Positions 7,856 through 15,429 are shown, numbered from the stretch's first letter. The stretch is 29,067 nucleotides of DNA from CAYHWE01 sp964360445 (GCA_964360445.1 CAYHWE010000009.1:1-29067); one strand, 5' to 3'. Notes: generated by a model not told the origin, from the sequence alone. Program-made: numbers and translations.

Positions 7856-8380
7856 ATGCGTATAAACAATAAATCCGGCTTTACATTGATTGAACTCTTG
7901 GTCTACATCCTGATACTGGCCAGCCTTGTCTTGGTGACAGGCAGCCTGTTCATGTCTTTGAATAGCGGACGGATCCAGGCGGAAACGAGAAGCGAGGTCG
8001 ATTCCAATCTGCGATTCGCTTTGGAAAAGATAAGCCAGGATGTAAGAGCGGCATCCGCGATGGCGACGCCGAATATAGCCGGAGCCACATCGACATCATT
8101 AGCCCTTACGGTCGGATCAAGCACTATAACCTATGATGTTTCCGCCGGAAAATTGCGGCGTCAGACCGATTCAGATGCTCCGGAACAGATAACTTCTGAT
8201 AATGTGGAAGTCAATGTTTCCGATGCGCCGCTGACATTCACCCGCCTTGAGAATACGAATTCCGTGTTTAGTCCTCCGAAAAAAACAATCAGCGTTGAAA
8301 TAGTGATGAAAATAAAATATAAAGGAGATCAATATCCGTATGCGGAAAGCAAGAAAACAACAATTTCAATCAGGCAATAA
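7856..8380 (+). CDS. Minor type IV pilin, PilW-like
   Basis: The 174-aa product begins with a short basic leader (MRINNKSG) and then the prepilin signature G|FTLIELLVYILIL, with Glu at mature position 5. Prepilin peptidase would cut after the glycine and methylate the phenylalanine. The N-terminal helix anchors the pilin in the membrane and later packs into the fibre. The continuation 'RSEVDSNLRFALEKISQDVRAASA' is typical of PilW/PulJ-like minor pilins, which prime pilus assembly. An upstream ATG at 7790 overlaps the previous gene and reads through the heptad repeat, putting 22 unrelated residues ahead of the leader, so 7856 is chosen. Its end overlaps the next pilin-like gene by 41 nt, suggesting coupled synthesis. 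Confidence 0.85.
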   Translation: MRINNKSGFTLIELLVYILILASLVLVTGSLFMSLNSGRIQAETRSEVDSNLRFALEKISQDVRAASAMATPNIAGATSTSLALTVGSSTITYDVSAGKLRRQTDSDAPEQITSDNVEVNVSDAPLTFTRLENTNSVFSPPKKTISVEIVMKIKYKGDQYPYAESKKTTISIRQ

Positions 8381-8801
8381 GGGCGCGGCGGCGCTGCCGA
8401 CCATAATCGCTCTTACGATTCTTATCGTGGCTATGAGCGCGAGCCTTGCTTCAACAAGTCTTGTCGACAGTTTTATGGCTTATGGTTTCGCGCAATCGTC
8501 AAAAGCATACGTTTACGCGGAGGCGGGAGCGAAGGATGCTTTGGTCAGGATCGCGCGTGATAAAAAATATACCTGCGATACTCCGTCTTCCGGATGTTAT
8601 GAAATAAATTTTGTCTCCGGAGGCTGTTTATCGAATGAAGGATGTGCTAGAATAACAGTGAACGCGTCTTCTTCGCCGAAAGTCATAATCTCAGAAGGAA
8701 GAAATAATGACAACATCAGGAAGGTTAGAGTCGAAGTCACATTCGACCCGTCGCAGAACGGAAAAATAGACAGCATAAACTGGCAAGAAGTTACAAATTG
8801 A
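8340..8801 (+). CDS. PilX/GspK-like atypical pilin
   Basis: The 153-aa product has a basic leader (MRKARKQQFQSGNKG) followed by a hydrophobic helix, AAALPTIIALTILIVAMSAS. It resembles the start of PilX-type minor pilins, but the usual Glu at mature position 5 is absent; if cut after Gly15, that position is Pro. The pseudopilin GspK also lacks Glu5 and caps the fibre. Four cysteines (TCDTPSSGC, GGCLSNEGC) probably form disulfides outside the cell. AGGAGAT at 8323-8329 is a reasonable ribosome site for ATG 8340. The gene overlaps the PilW-like gene by 41 nt and is followed seven bases later by the PilM-N fusion. Lacking the processing residue, it could also be a non-pilin anchored protein. Confidence 0.7.
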   Translation: MRKARKQQFQSGNKGAAALPTIIALTILIVAMSASLASTSLVDSFMAYGFAQSSKAYVYAEAGAKDALVRIARDKKYTCDTPSSGCYEINFVSGGCLSNEGCARITVNASSSPKVIISEGRNNDNIRKVRVEVTFDPSQNGKIDSINWQEVTN

Positions 8802-8808
8802 TTTTTTT

Positions 8809-10275
8809 ATGGATTTATTGAAAATAATCACAAGAGAAGAGCCGATCATCGGCATAGAAATCAGCGATTCCAATATCCGCCTGGCCTTTTTAAATTACAA
8901 AAAAGATAAAAAAAGCCGCAATGCCAAAGAAAATGGCATAGAAGCAAGATGTTTGGCGGAAACGGATCTGCCGGACGGCGCCATCGTTAGCGGAAAAATT
9001 GCGGACAGAAAAATTCTCATAGAAAGGCTCGGGAATCTGTTAAAAAAAGTAAAGCCGAAAATAAAATACGCGATAATTTCCATCCCTTATGACAATGTCT
9101 ATTCAAAACTTTTTTCTTTCCCGAATACGCTCAACAAGGAAAGATTAGCAGACACGATGCGCACTGTCGCCGACTTCCAGATCCCGCTGAGCGGCAAAGA
9201 TTCGTATATAGATTGGGAAGAGGAGAGTGACAAGGATAATTCTTTGGCGTTTTTGGCCGCGGCGCCGAAAAAGATCATTGATGATTATATGAGCGCGGTC
9301 ATGGAAGCCGGAATAAGCCCTGTCGCGATCGAGCCGCATCAGATGAGTATCGTAAGGGCTATCAGGCCGGAGCCAGGATCTGTCCTGTCGTCGGTGTCCG
9401 GCAAAAACGGATTGCTGATTTTCATTTTCAGGAATAGCGTAATCCGCTTTAGCCGTTTTTTTCCTTACGCGTTCCTGTTAAAAAAGAAATCAGCGGATGA
9501 TGAAATAAGGAAGGTGGCTGATTTCTATGAATCTGACAATGAAAAAATAATCAGCAGGATGGCAATAGACAAGAAAAATCCCGCAAAAACAAAAATAAAT
9601 TTTATAGAACGGCTGGAATTGACGGAAGAGGCAAGAAATAACGGCGAAAAATGGATCGGGGCGATCGGGGCGGCGCTAAGAGGGGTCATGCCGAGATCGG
9701 AAGATGTCCTGGTCAGCCTTATGCCGGTCGGAACGGAAGAGGCTTATGAGAGCCATAAGGCGATCGCTTTTACAAAATTCATCGCCAACACGATAGCGGC
9801 GATTTCCTTGTTTTTCGTTTTTGTTTATTTTGCCAGCTGGTTCCTTATAATTTCCATCGGGAAAAATTTTTCCAACCATATCAGCGCGCTGAACACATCG
9901 CCGTTGCAATATGACGCCGCGAAACTGGAGAACGACGCCGCTAAATTCAATGAATTAGTCGGATCAACGGCGGATATCCTGGATACGATGCCGGAGTGGA
10001 GCCTTCTTCTGGAAGAACTGAAATCAAGGACTGTTGACGGTATTTCCATCAGCAATCTGTCGCTGCCGTCGCCAAGCGAGCAGATAACGGTCATAGGGTC
10101 AGCCTCCAACCGCGCGCGATTGAATCTGTATAAAAAATCCCTGGAGGAATCGTCATGGTTTACGGATATAACTTTGCCCCTAACTAACCTGGCTCAAAAA
10201 GAAAACATCCCATTTTCAGTTTCCTTTGTCCTTAAAGATCCGTCGATGTTAATAATAAAATCAGATGCCCAGTAA
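8809..10275 (+). CDS. PilM-PilN fusion protein of the type IV pilus inner-membrane platform
   Basis: The first ~300 residues match PilM, the cytoplasmic actin-like ATPase: phosphate-1-like GIEISDSNIRLAF at ~14-26, IISIPYDNVYSK at ~90, and 'AAAPKKIIDDYMSAVMEAGI' further on. At about residue 303 the chain reads VSLMP, the position of the N-L-L-P peptide that opens PilN and docks in PilM. One transmembrane helix follows (~325-348), then a coiled region and a PilN-type periplasmic-side domain (ISISNLSLPSPSEQITVIGSA, YKKSLEESSWF). Separate PilM and PilN are usual; here they are one 488-aa chain with no frameshift or internal start needed. The protein should link PilB/PilC inside to PilO outside. 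It overlaps pilO by 11 nt. Identity is strong for each half; the functional effect of the fusion is inferred. Confidence 0.87.
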   Translation: MDLLKIITREEPIIGIEISDSNIRLAFLNYKKDKKSRNAKENGIEARCLAETDLPDGAIVSGKIADRKILIERLGNLLKKVKPKIKYAIISIPYDNVYSKLFSFPNTLNKERLADTMRTVADFQIPLSGKDSYIDWEEESDKDNSLAFLAAAPKKIIDDYMSAVMEAGISPVAIEPHQMSIVRAIRPEPGSVLSSVSGKNGLLIFIFRNSVIRFSRFFPYAFLLKKKSADDEIRKVADFYESDNEKIISRMAIDKKNPAKTKINFIERLELTEEARNNGEKWIGAIGAALRGVMPRSEDVLVSLMPVGTEEAYESHKAIAFTKFIANTIAAISLFFVFVYFASWFLIISIGKNFSNHISALNTSPLQYDAAKLENDAAKFNELVGSTADILDTMPEWSLLLEELKSRTVDGISISNLSLPSPSEQITVIGSASNRARLNLYKKSLEESSWFTDITLPLTNLAQKENIPFSVSFVLKDPSMLIIKSDAQ

Positions 10276-10780
10276 ATACTTGCTGTTAACAATTTCAAAA
10301 TACGCGCTTAGAGCCGTGATACCGGCTATTATTGCCGTATTCATAATAATATTCCTGAAGGAAAAAATAATCCTGATAAACAGGTCGGTCGTTGAGCAGA
10401 GAACGTTGTCCATGGTCATGGAGAGAAGAAGCGAAACGTTGACACGGCTTAAAAACGATTTTGACGCTGTCGGCGAAGTTGATGAAAAAATAAAAGGCGC
10501 TATGCCGCCGGCAGATAATATTTTGGATTTTGTGGCCGCGCTTGAGAGCCTGGCTTTGAAGCATTCCATCCAGCAGTCGTTGAATTTCAATACCCCGTCC
10601 GACTCAAGCATAGATTACAGCATCAATCTAAGCGGCAATGTTTTCGCTCTTATCAGTTACATGAAAGACTTTGAAAAACTGCCTTATCTGACGGGCGTCA
10701 ATAGCGTGAACATGGTTTCTCATGGCGATTGGGCTGATAATTCTTCAGTTTATCTGGCGGCAAAATTATATATCAAATAA
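10265..10780 (+). CDS. pilO: PilO-like type IV pilus alignment protein
   Basis: This 171-aa protein has the PilO plan: a short cytoplasmic start, one transmembrane helix (~14-31), a coiled-coil segment (~35-75, RSVVEQRTLSMVMERRSETL) and a C-terminal ferredoxin-like domain (~88-171, NILDFVAALESLALKHSI ... VFALISYMKDFEKLPYL). PilO dimerises with PilN and helps couple the cytoplasmic motor to the pilus. It starts inside the end of the PilM-N gene, with an 11-nt overlap, and the next gene follows one base after its stop. PilO sequences are poorly conserved, so the call rests on domain order plus operon position. Confidence 0.78.
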   Translation: MPSKYLLLTISKYALRAVIPAIIAVFIIIFLKEKIILINRSVVEQRTLSMVMERRSETLTRLKNDFDAVGEVDEKIKGAMPPADNILDFVAALESLALKHSIQQSLNFNTPSDSSIDYSINLSGNVFALISYMKDFEKLPYLTGVNSVNMVSHGDWADNSSVYLAAKLYIK

Positions 10781-10781
10781 T

Positions 10782-11363
10782 ATGATGAATGAGATAAAAT
10801 TTAAAAAAATAATATATCCGCTGATCTTATTAATCGTATTCTCTTCCACATTACTGATCTTTATTTTTTCAACAAGATTTCTTCTGACCGTTATTAAAAG
10901 TATTTTCGAGGTGGACGACAAAGAGCTACAGTCGCATATCGTCAAGCTGGATGTGGATAATGCCCTGCTGATAGCGGAAAAGCTTGGTGTGGAAATTGCG
11001 GCGCCGGCGGAGACGCAGAAAGCTGTCGAGGAAGCGGTTGAAAACGCCGAAATTGCGACAACGACTGTGGAAATAAAATTGGATAAGGCGGATCTGAAGA
11101 TCGCCGTGTTCAACGCGACGAAAAAATCCGGCCTCGCTTCGGATTTGAAAAAAGAATTGGAGAACAACGGCTTTGCTGTGGATAAGATCGGAAATTTTCC
11201 ATCGGAAGAAAAAAATATTTTTAAAATCAAAGAAAGCAAAAAAATATTCAGGGAAGAAATCGAGAAAATAATTGAAAATGAATATCCGGAAACGACGACG
11301 GAAAATTTAGCAGAAGATGAAGAATATGATATAATAATATTGATCGGATATAAAAAATTATGA
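10782..11363 (+). CDS. Membrane-anchored LytR_C-domain protein in the PilP position
   Basis: ATG 10782 (or 10785) gives a protein of about 193 aa with one transmembrane helix (~10-32), a charged linker (VEEAVENAEIATTT) and a LytR C-terminal-type domain at ~100-150 whose features are LKIAVFNATKKSGLASDLKK and NNGFAVDKIGNF. In known proteins this domain accompanies LytR-CpsA-Psr cell-wall enzymes, or stands alone in exported proteins that may bind wall polymers. No catalytic LCP domain is present. In diderms the fourth gene of pilMNOPQ is the lipoprotein PilP that connects to the secretin. A monoderm would need neither, so this protein might tie the platform to the wall; that is inference. An upstream ATG at 10722 lies deep inside pilO and is rejected. 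It overlaps the next gene by 4 nt. Confidence 0.65.
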   Translation: MMNEIKFKKIIYPLILLIVFSSTLLIFIFSTRFLLTVIKSIFEVDDKELQSHIVKLDVDNALLIAEKLGVEIAAPAETQKAVEEAVENAEIATTTVEIKLDKADLKIAVFNATKKSGLASDLKKELENNGFAVDKIGNFPSEEKNIFKIKESKKIFREEIEKIIENEYPETTTENLAEDEEYDIIILIGYKKL

Positions 11364-12784
11364 AAAATTTTTCTCTTTCCTATAAATTAGTCCTATTTTT
11401 TTCTGTTTTTGTGCTATTTGTCGTCGGTTTTATTTCGGCGTACGCCTACGTGGAAAGCGCCGAGGTTATGGAAGAGCAGGTAAAAAAAGATCTGTCGGCA
11501 ATCGCTGAAGCGACCGAGGGCCAGGTGTTCATGTTTTTCAAATCGATAAAAGTTCTGACTGCCGATTGGTCGTCCGATGGTTTGGTCAGATTGTATTCCG
11601 AGAAAATTGCAAAAAATGAAGTGACGGAAACAGATTTGAAATCATTCAGAGAACATTTAAAGAGCAAATTGAAACTGGACGCTTCAATCCAATTGGTTGA
11701 TGTGCTGGATAAGGATATGAAAGTTGTTTTTTCCGCGGAAAACGGAAGAATCGGTCATGATGAAATAGAACACCTTGAGGGGAGAAAGTTGGAAGATGCG
11801 CAAAGCATGCGTTTCGGAGAGGTTATTGTGGGAAAAACGATGGTTGTAGAGCATGAGCAATATCATCCTGATAATCCTGTTTTCCATTCTTTGGCTCCGA
11901 TAATGGATAGCGAAGGAGAACTTATCGGTTTTATTCTCATTCATTTTTCAAGCGAGTATCTGAATAAGATACTTTTAGGGGAAATGCAGCTTGAAGAGGG
12001 GGCGATAACCGGACAGAAATTTATCTTAGAACAGAAGACGGCGGAAATGTATCTGGTGAACAGGAACAGATTGATGATTACGCCTTCGCGATTTACCGAA
12101 CACGCCATCCTGAATCAGAAAGTAGACACGGAACCGGTAAAAAAATGTTTTGAAAATAAGGAAGAATTTACGGGAGATTACACTAATTATCTCGGTAAAA
12201 ATGTATTCGGAGCGTCGATGTGCTTCCTGGATTACGACATGGTTCTTTTGGTTGAAATAGGGGAGAATGAGCTTTTCACCCATCTTAAAAAAGAAAGGAA
12301 TGACATCGTCATAGCCGGAGTATTCGCATTTTTAGCGAGCATAATCCTGGCTTTCCTGTTAGCCCGTATTTTTTTAAAAGATCTTATGGGCATTGTCGCT
12401 GTCGCGAAAGAGATTGTCAAAGGCAATTTCAGTGTAAGAGCAAAAATAAGGTCAAAAGATGAATTGCGCGATTTGGCTGAATCTTTTAACGAAATGCTTG
12501 ACAGCATCGAGGAATCCAGAAAAAAATTAAAAGAGGCTGAAATCGATCTTAAGGAAACAAACAAGAGCCTTGAAAAAAGAGTCCAGTCAAGGACCGCAGA
12601 GCTGGAAAAATTCAAGGGCGATCTTGAGAAAAATGTTGATCAGAAAACGGCAGAGTTGCAGAAAAAACTGATCGAACTGGAAAAATTCAAAGAACTGACG
12701 ATAGGGCGCGAATTAAGGATGATAACCTTGAAGAAGCAGGTTGAAGATCTGAAAAATAACGGTAAAAAACAAATTAATATCTGA
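11360..12784 (+). CDS. dCache-HAMP transmembrane sensor without an output domain
   Basis: The 474-aa product has a transmembrane helix at ~8-28, an extracellular region of ~285 residues with dCache character (SIQLVDVLDKDMKVVFSAEN, SLAPIMDSEGELIGFILIHF, then a second part with EMYLVNRNRLMITPS and DYDMVLLVEIGENELF), a second helix at ~315-337, and a HAMP domain at ~338-390 (KGNFSVRAKIRSKDELRDLAESFNEMLDS). A long coiled coil fills the rest (ELEKFKELTIGRELRMITLKK) and ends without histidine-kinase, cyclase or methyl-accepting domain. dCache domains bind small ligands such as amino acids. The soluble kinase two genes later probably receives the signal through this coil. It overlaps the LytR_C gene by 4 nt. 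Cache assignment is by pattern and the ligand cannot be read from sequence. Confidence 0.82.
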   Translation: MKNFSLSYKLVLFFSVFVLFVVGFISAYAYVESAEVMEEQVKKDLSAIAEATEGQVFMFFKSIKVLTADWSSDGLVRLYSEKIAKNEVTETDLKSFREHLKSKLKLDASIQLVDVLDKDMKVVFSAENGRIGHDEIEHLEGRKLEDAQSMRFGEVIVGKTMVVEHEQYHPDNPVFHSLAPIMDSEGELIGFILIHFSSEYLNKILLGEMQLEEGAITGQKFILEQKTAEMYLVNRNRLMITPSRFTEHAILNQKVDTEPVKKCFENKEEFTGDYTNYLGKNVFGASMCFLDYDMVLLVEIGENELFTHLKKERNDIVIAGVFAFLASIILAFLLARIFLKDLMGIVAVAKEIVKGNFSVRAKIRSKDELRDLAESFNEMLDSIEESRKKLKEAEIDLKETNKSLEKRVQSRTAELEKFKGDLEKNVDQKTAELQKKLIELEKFKELTIGRELRMITLKKQVEDLKNNGKKQINI

Positions 12785-12797
12785 AAAAAATAATAAT

Positions 12798-13274
12798 ATG
12801 CCACAAAATTTTGAAAAAACTGACGATTTTGACCTGAACCGGCTTACGGTCAAGAGGCCGACAATGGGAGATGATATCCCTGTTTTTTTATGGAAATTGA
12901 TCAGGATTGTTGGTTTTCATCGGGTTTTGGAAGAAGAGACCCCGGTTATTTCTTATTTTATGGGAAAGCAGATCGGAAAAATGGTCAAAGTCGGCAACAT
13001 AAAAGAACTCCAGAAAAAACTTACTGATTTGAAGATTGGCAAGATAAGTTTCCCTGTGAATAGCGCCAACAGGGTGCATATGGAAATCAGCGAATGCCTG
13101 ACCTGTTACGGGATCAATCCGCCTTTGGGCAAAGCGGTCTGCCAGCTTGAAACAGGAATCGTTGCCGGCATCCTGGAAGGCATGTATAGCGGGAGGAAAG
13201 TTATCGGCGAGGAAACAAAATGCATCGGCGGATTGGGTCATGATGTCTGCCTGATGGAATATAAAATAATTTAA
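12798..13274 (+). CDS. V4R-domain (4-vinyl reductase) small-molecule or metal-binding protein
   Basis: This 158-aa soluble protein has the V4R pattern in its second half: HMEISECLTCYGI, LETGIVAGILEGMYSGRKVI, and EETKCIGGLGHDVCLMEY at the end. Cysteines at 100, 103, 115, 142 and 151 include a C-x-x-C pair. V4R domains occur as small-molecule sensors at the start of transcriptional activators and in pathway accessory proteins, and some bind metal through these cysteines. It begins 13 nt after the kinase-less sensor and 4 nt before the histidine kinase, so it probably modulates the kinase as a detached sensory domain. Free-standing V4R proteins of unknown role exist, so the ligand (zinc, haem or an aromatic/hydrophobic compound) is not determined. 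Confidence 0.8.
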   Translation: MPQNFEKTDDFDLNRLTVKRPTMGDDIPVFLWKLIRIVGFHRVLEEETPVISYFMGKQIGKMVKVGNIKELQKKLTDLKIGKISFPVNSANRVHMEISECLTCYGINPPLGKAVCQLETGIVAGILEGMYSGRKVIGEETKCIGGLGHDVCLMEYKII

Positions 13275-13277
13275 ATT

Positions 13278-14597
13278 ATGGACGATTTAGAATTTCAACG
13301 CATCCAGATAGCCCACGATGAGGAAATTTCCTGGAAAAACGCTAAGGAGAGGCTGATAAAACGGCTGTTGGAAAGAAAAGTGCAGGAAAAAAAACTGCAG
13401 CTGGAGGGCAAGGTGATTTATCTTTCCAAGGTCGAGAGCGCGCTATTGAACATACTTGAAGACGCTAGGGATCTTGAAGATGATTTAAGGAAAGAGCGCG
13501 ACCGCTCGGAAATCATCATTTCTTCCATCGGAGAAGGACTTGTGGCTATAGATGAAAATTTCAAGGCTATTTCCGCCAATGGAACAGCCGGCTCTATCCT
13601 GAGGGTGCATGTCGGAGAAATTATCGGGCAAGATGTCAGAAATATATTTAAAATTTTTCAGGGAGATAATCCTATTTCCCATGAAGACGCTTATTATAGC
13701 CATGTATTTGAAAAAGGAGCGCCGAAGATGATCGCGCTCAACGATGATTTTTATTATGAATCTTTCGGAAAAAAGATTCCCGTATCATTCGTTGCCACGC
13801 CCTTAAAAAGAAAAAAAGTCGAAGCGGCAGTCATAGTTTTCAGGGATGTCAGCGAGGAAAAAAAGCTGGATGATTCAAAAACAGGATTTATTTCGATAGC
13901 TTCCCATCAATTACGCACCCCGCTTACTTCGATGCGCTGGTTTTCGGAAATGCTTTTGGACGGAGACGCGGGCAAGGTCAGTAAGAAGCAGAAGCATTTT
14001 CTCGAGCGTATTTACGAGGGAACAGACAGGATGATCAGCCTTGTCAACTTGCTGTTGCAGATCGCTCGTGTTGACGCGGGAAGGATCAGAGTCGAACCGA
14101 CTCCTCTTGATATAAGGAAAATAACGGAGGAAGTCATGGAGGCGATAAAGATACAGCTGAAGAACAAATCACAAAAGGTGAAAATAACCGCCAAGCCGGC
14201 AAAATTGCCGCTGATTCCGATGGACAAAGAAGTCATCTGGCAGGTCGTCCTCAACCTCCTGACTAACGCCAATCGTTATTCCGGCGTTGACAGCGTAATC
14301 CTGGTAAAAATAGAGAATAAATATGATCATCTAGAATTTTCCATAGTTGATAAGGGGATCGGAATTCCGAAGTCGCAACAGGACCAGATATTTAAAAAAT
14401 TTTTTCGCGCCGACAATGCGTTCAAGAAAGTGCCGGAAGGATCAGGTCTCGGCCTGTCTTTAGTCAAATCGCTTGTTGATTCATGGGGCGGCAAGGTCTG
14501 GTTCGAGTCGGAAGAGAAAAAAGGAACGACTTTTTATTTCACCATACCGAAAAGCGGGATGATAGCCAAAACCGGAGAAGTCGGCCTGGCTGTTTAG
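13278..14597 (+). CDS. Soluble PAS-domain sensor histidine kinase
   Basis: No transmembrane segment is present in the 439 residues. The first ~75 residues form a charged coiled coil (KRLLERKVQEKKLQLEGK). A PAS domain follows at ~76-190 (IIISSIGEGLVAIDENFKAI, then IVFRDVSEEKKLDD as linker). The HisKA domain holds His210 in A-S-H-Q-L-R-T-P-L, the phosphoacceptor site. The ATPase domain shows the N box (NLLTNANRYS), G1 (DKGIGIP), F (KKFFRA) and G2 (GSGLGLSLVK), so all catalytic motifs are intact. A cytosolic kinase next to a membrane sensor that lacks a kinase suggests they work as a complex, with the V4R protein as a third part. Likely targets are the two receivers that follow. It starts 4 nt after the V4R gene. 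Confidence 0.93.
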   Translation: MDDLEFQRIQIAHDEEISWKNAKERLIKRLLERKVQEKKLQLEGKVIYLSKVESALLNILEDARDLEDDLRKERDRSEIIISSIGEGLVAIDENFKAISANGTAGSILRVHVGEIIGQDVRNIFKIFQGDNPISHEDAYYSHVFEKGAPKMIALNDDFYYESFGKKIPVSFVATPLKRKKVEAAVIVFRDVSEEKKLDDSKTGFISIASHQLRTPLTSMRWFSEMLLDGDAGKVSKKQKHFLERIYEGTDRMISLVNLLLQIARVDAGRIRVEPTPLDIRKITEEVMEAIKIQLKNKSQKVKITAKPAKLPLIPMDKEVIWQVVLNLLTNANRYSGVDSVILVKIENKYDHLEFSIVDKGIGIPKSQQDQIFKKFFRADNAFKKVPEGSGLGLSLVKSLVDSWGGKVWFESEEKKGTTFYFTIPKSGMIAKTGEVGLAV

Positions 14598-14601
14598 GTT
14601 A

Positions 14602-14630
14602 TTGTTACTTAATGATAAAAATGTTATAAT
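14602..14630 (+). promoter_or_regulatory. Promoter for the two response-regulator genes (probably leaderless)
   Basis: TTGTTA at 14602-14607 and a perfect TATAAT at 14625-14630 are 17 nt apart, with TG at 14622-14623 as the extended -10. The ATG at 14637 is at the predicted first transcribed base, so mRNA should begin at or very near the start codon. Confidence 0.78.
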
Positions 14631-14636
14631 CATGAT

Positions 14637-15041
14637 ATGAATAAAAAAATAGGCGCAAGTAAAAAAAAGAGTAAAAAACTGGTTTTGCTCGTGGAGGACG
14701 AACCGTCGCTCCAGGAAGCTATAAAGATGAGACTGAAAGAGGATGGAGTAAAAGTGTTCCCTTTCAGCAATGGTAAAGAAGCGTTGGAGTTTATCAAGAA
14801 GGATAGTGATAAGATCGACCTGGTCTGGCTCGATATCTTATTGCCGGGAATGAACGGGCTGGAGCTGCTCAGCGCTATCCGCAATGATCTGAAACTCAAG
14901 GATCTGCCTGTTGTCATCGTCAGCGTCTCGGCCAGCAAGGAAAAATTGAAAAAAGCCTCTGATTTGAATGTCCTTGAATTTATCGTCAAGAGCGAAGGCA
15001 GTCTGGGATCGATCATCGATAGGGTCAAAAAATATTTATAA
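14637..15041 (+). CDS. Stand-alone response regulator receiver, first of two
   Basis: The 134-aa protein is one CheY-like receiver with a basic leader of about 14 residues. The acidic pocket is Glu20-Asp21 (LLVEDEP), the phosphoacceptor Asp66 lies in W-L-D-I-L-L-P-G, the serine of the switch is Ser96 or Ser98 (VIVSVSAS), and the conserved lysine is Lys118 (FIVKSEG). No DNA-binding or enzymatic domain follows, so the output must be by protein contact, for instance with a pilus motor component or the other receiver. It has its own promoter after the kinase gene and is separated from the second receiver by 4 nt. An in-frame second start is not evident. Confidence 0.9.
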   Translation: MNKKIGASKKKSKKLVLLVEDEPSLQEAIKMRLKEDGVKVFPFSNGKEALEFIKKDSDKIDLVWLDILLPGMNGLELLSAIRNDLKLKDLPVVIVSVSASKEKLKKASDLNVLEFIVKSEGSLGSIIDRVKKYL

Positions 15042-15045
15042 TAAT

Positions 15046-15429
15046 ATGTCTCAAAAAAAAGGAAAGAAAAGCGTTATATTCATAGTGGAGGACGATGTTC
15101 TCTTGGTTAAGGCATACCAGGCGAAATTTGAAAAAGAAAAGGCGGAGGTCTGGGTCGCTTCTGACGGCAAAGAGGCGTTCAGCTTTTTGAAGAAAGAAAC
15201 TCCGAATATCGTTTTGCTCGACTTGATGCTTCCGGGGGCGAGCGGTTTTGATATCTTAGAGGCGATCAGGAAAAATGATAAATGGAAAAAAGTGCCGGTA
15301 ATCGTCCTGACGAATTTAGGCCAGCTCCAGGATGTGGAAAGATGCAAGGCGCTGGGAATTGATGATTATATCGTAAAAGCGAATTCAAAGATCAGTGATG
15401 TCGCCGAGAAAGTTAAAAAATATATATAA
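15046..15429 (+). CDS. Stand-alone response regulator receiver, second of two
   Basis: The 127-aa protein from ATG 15046 is again a single receiver: Glu15-Asp16-Asp17 (FIVEDDVLL), phosphoacceptor Asp59 (L-L-D-L-M-L-P-G), Thr89 (VIVLTNLG) and Lys111 (YIVKANS). It differs from its neighbour in the switch residue (Thr here, Ser there) and in surface helices, so the two are not a recent copy. An upstream start at 14968 would overlap the first receiver and add 26 out-of-family residues, so it is rejected. No output domain is present. It may take phosphate from the same kinase, as CheY-like regulators of pilus motors do elsewhere; that link is inferred from position. The major pilin gene starts 20 nt later. 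Confidence 0.9.
   Translation: MSQKKGKKSVIFIVEDDVLLVKAYQAKFEKEKAEVWVASDGKEAFSFLKKETPNIVLLDLMLPGASGFDILEAIRKNDKWKKVPVIVLTNLGQLQDVERCKALGIDDYIVKANSKISDVAEKVKKYI

Noticed and set aside
15051..15347. Antisense frame over the second response regulator
   Set aside because: It is Ser/Thr/Phe-rich with no motif, and lies within a gene having all receiver active-site residues.
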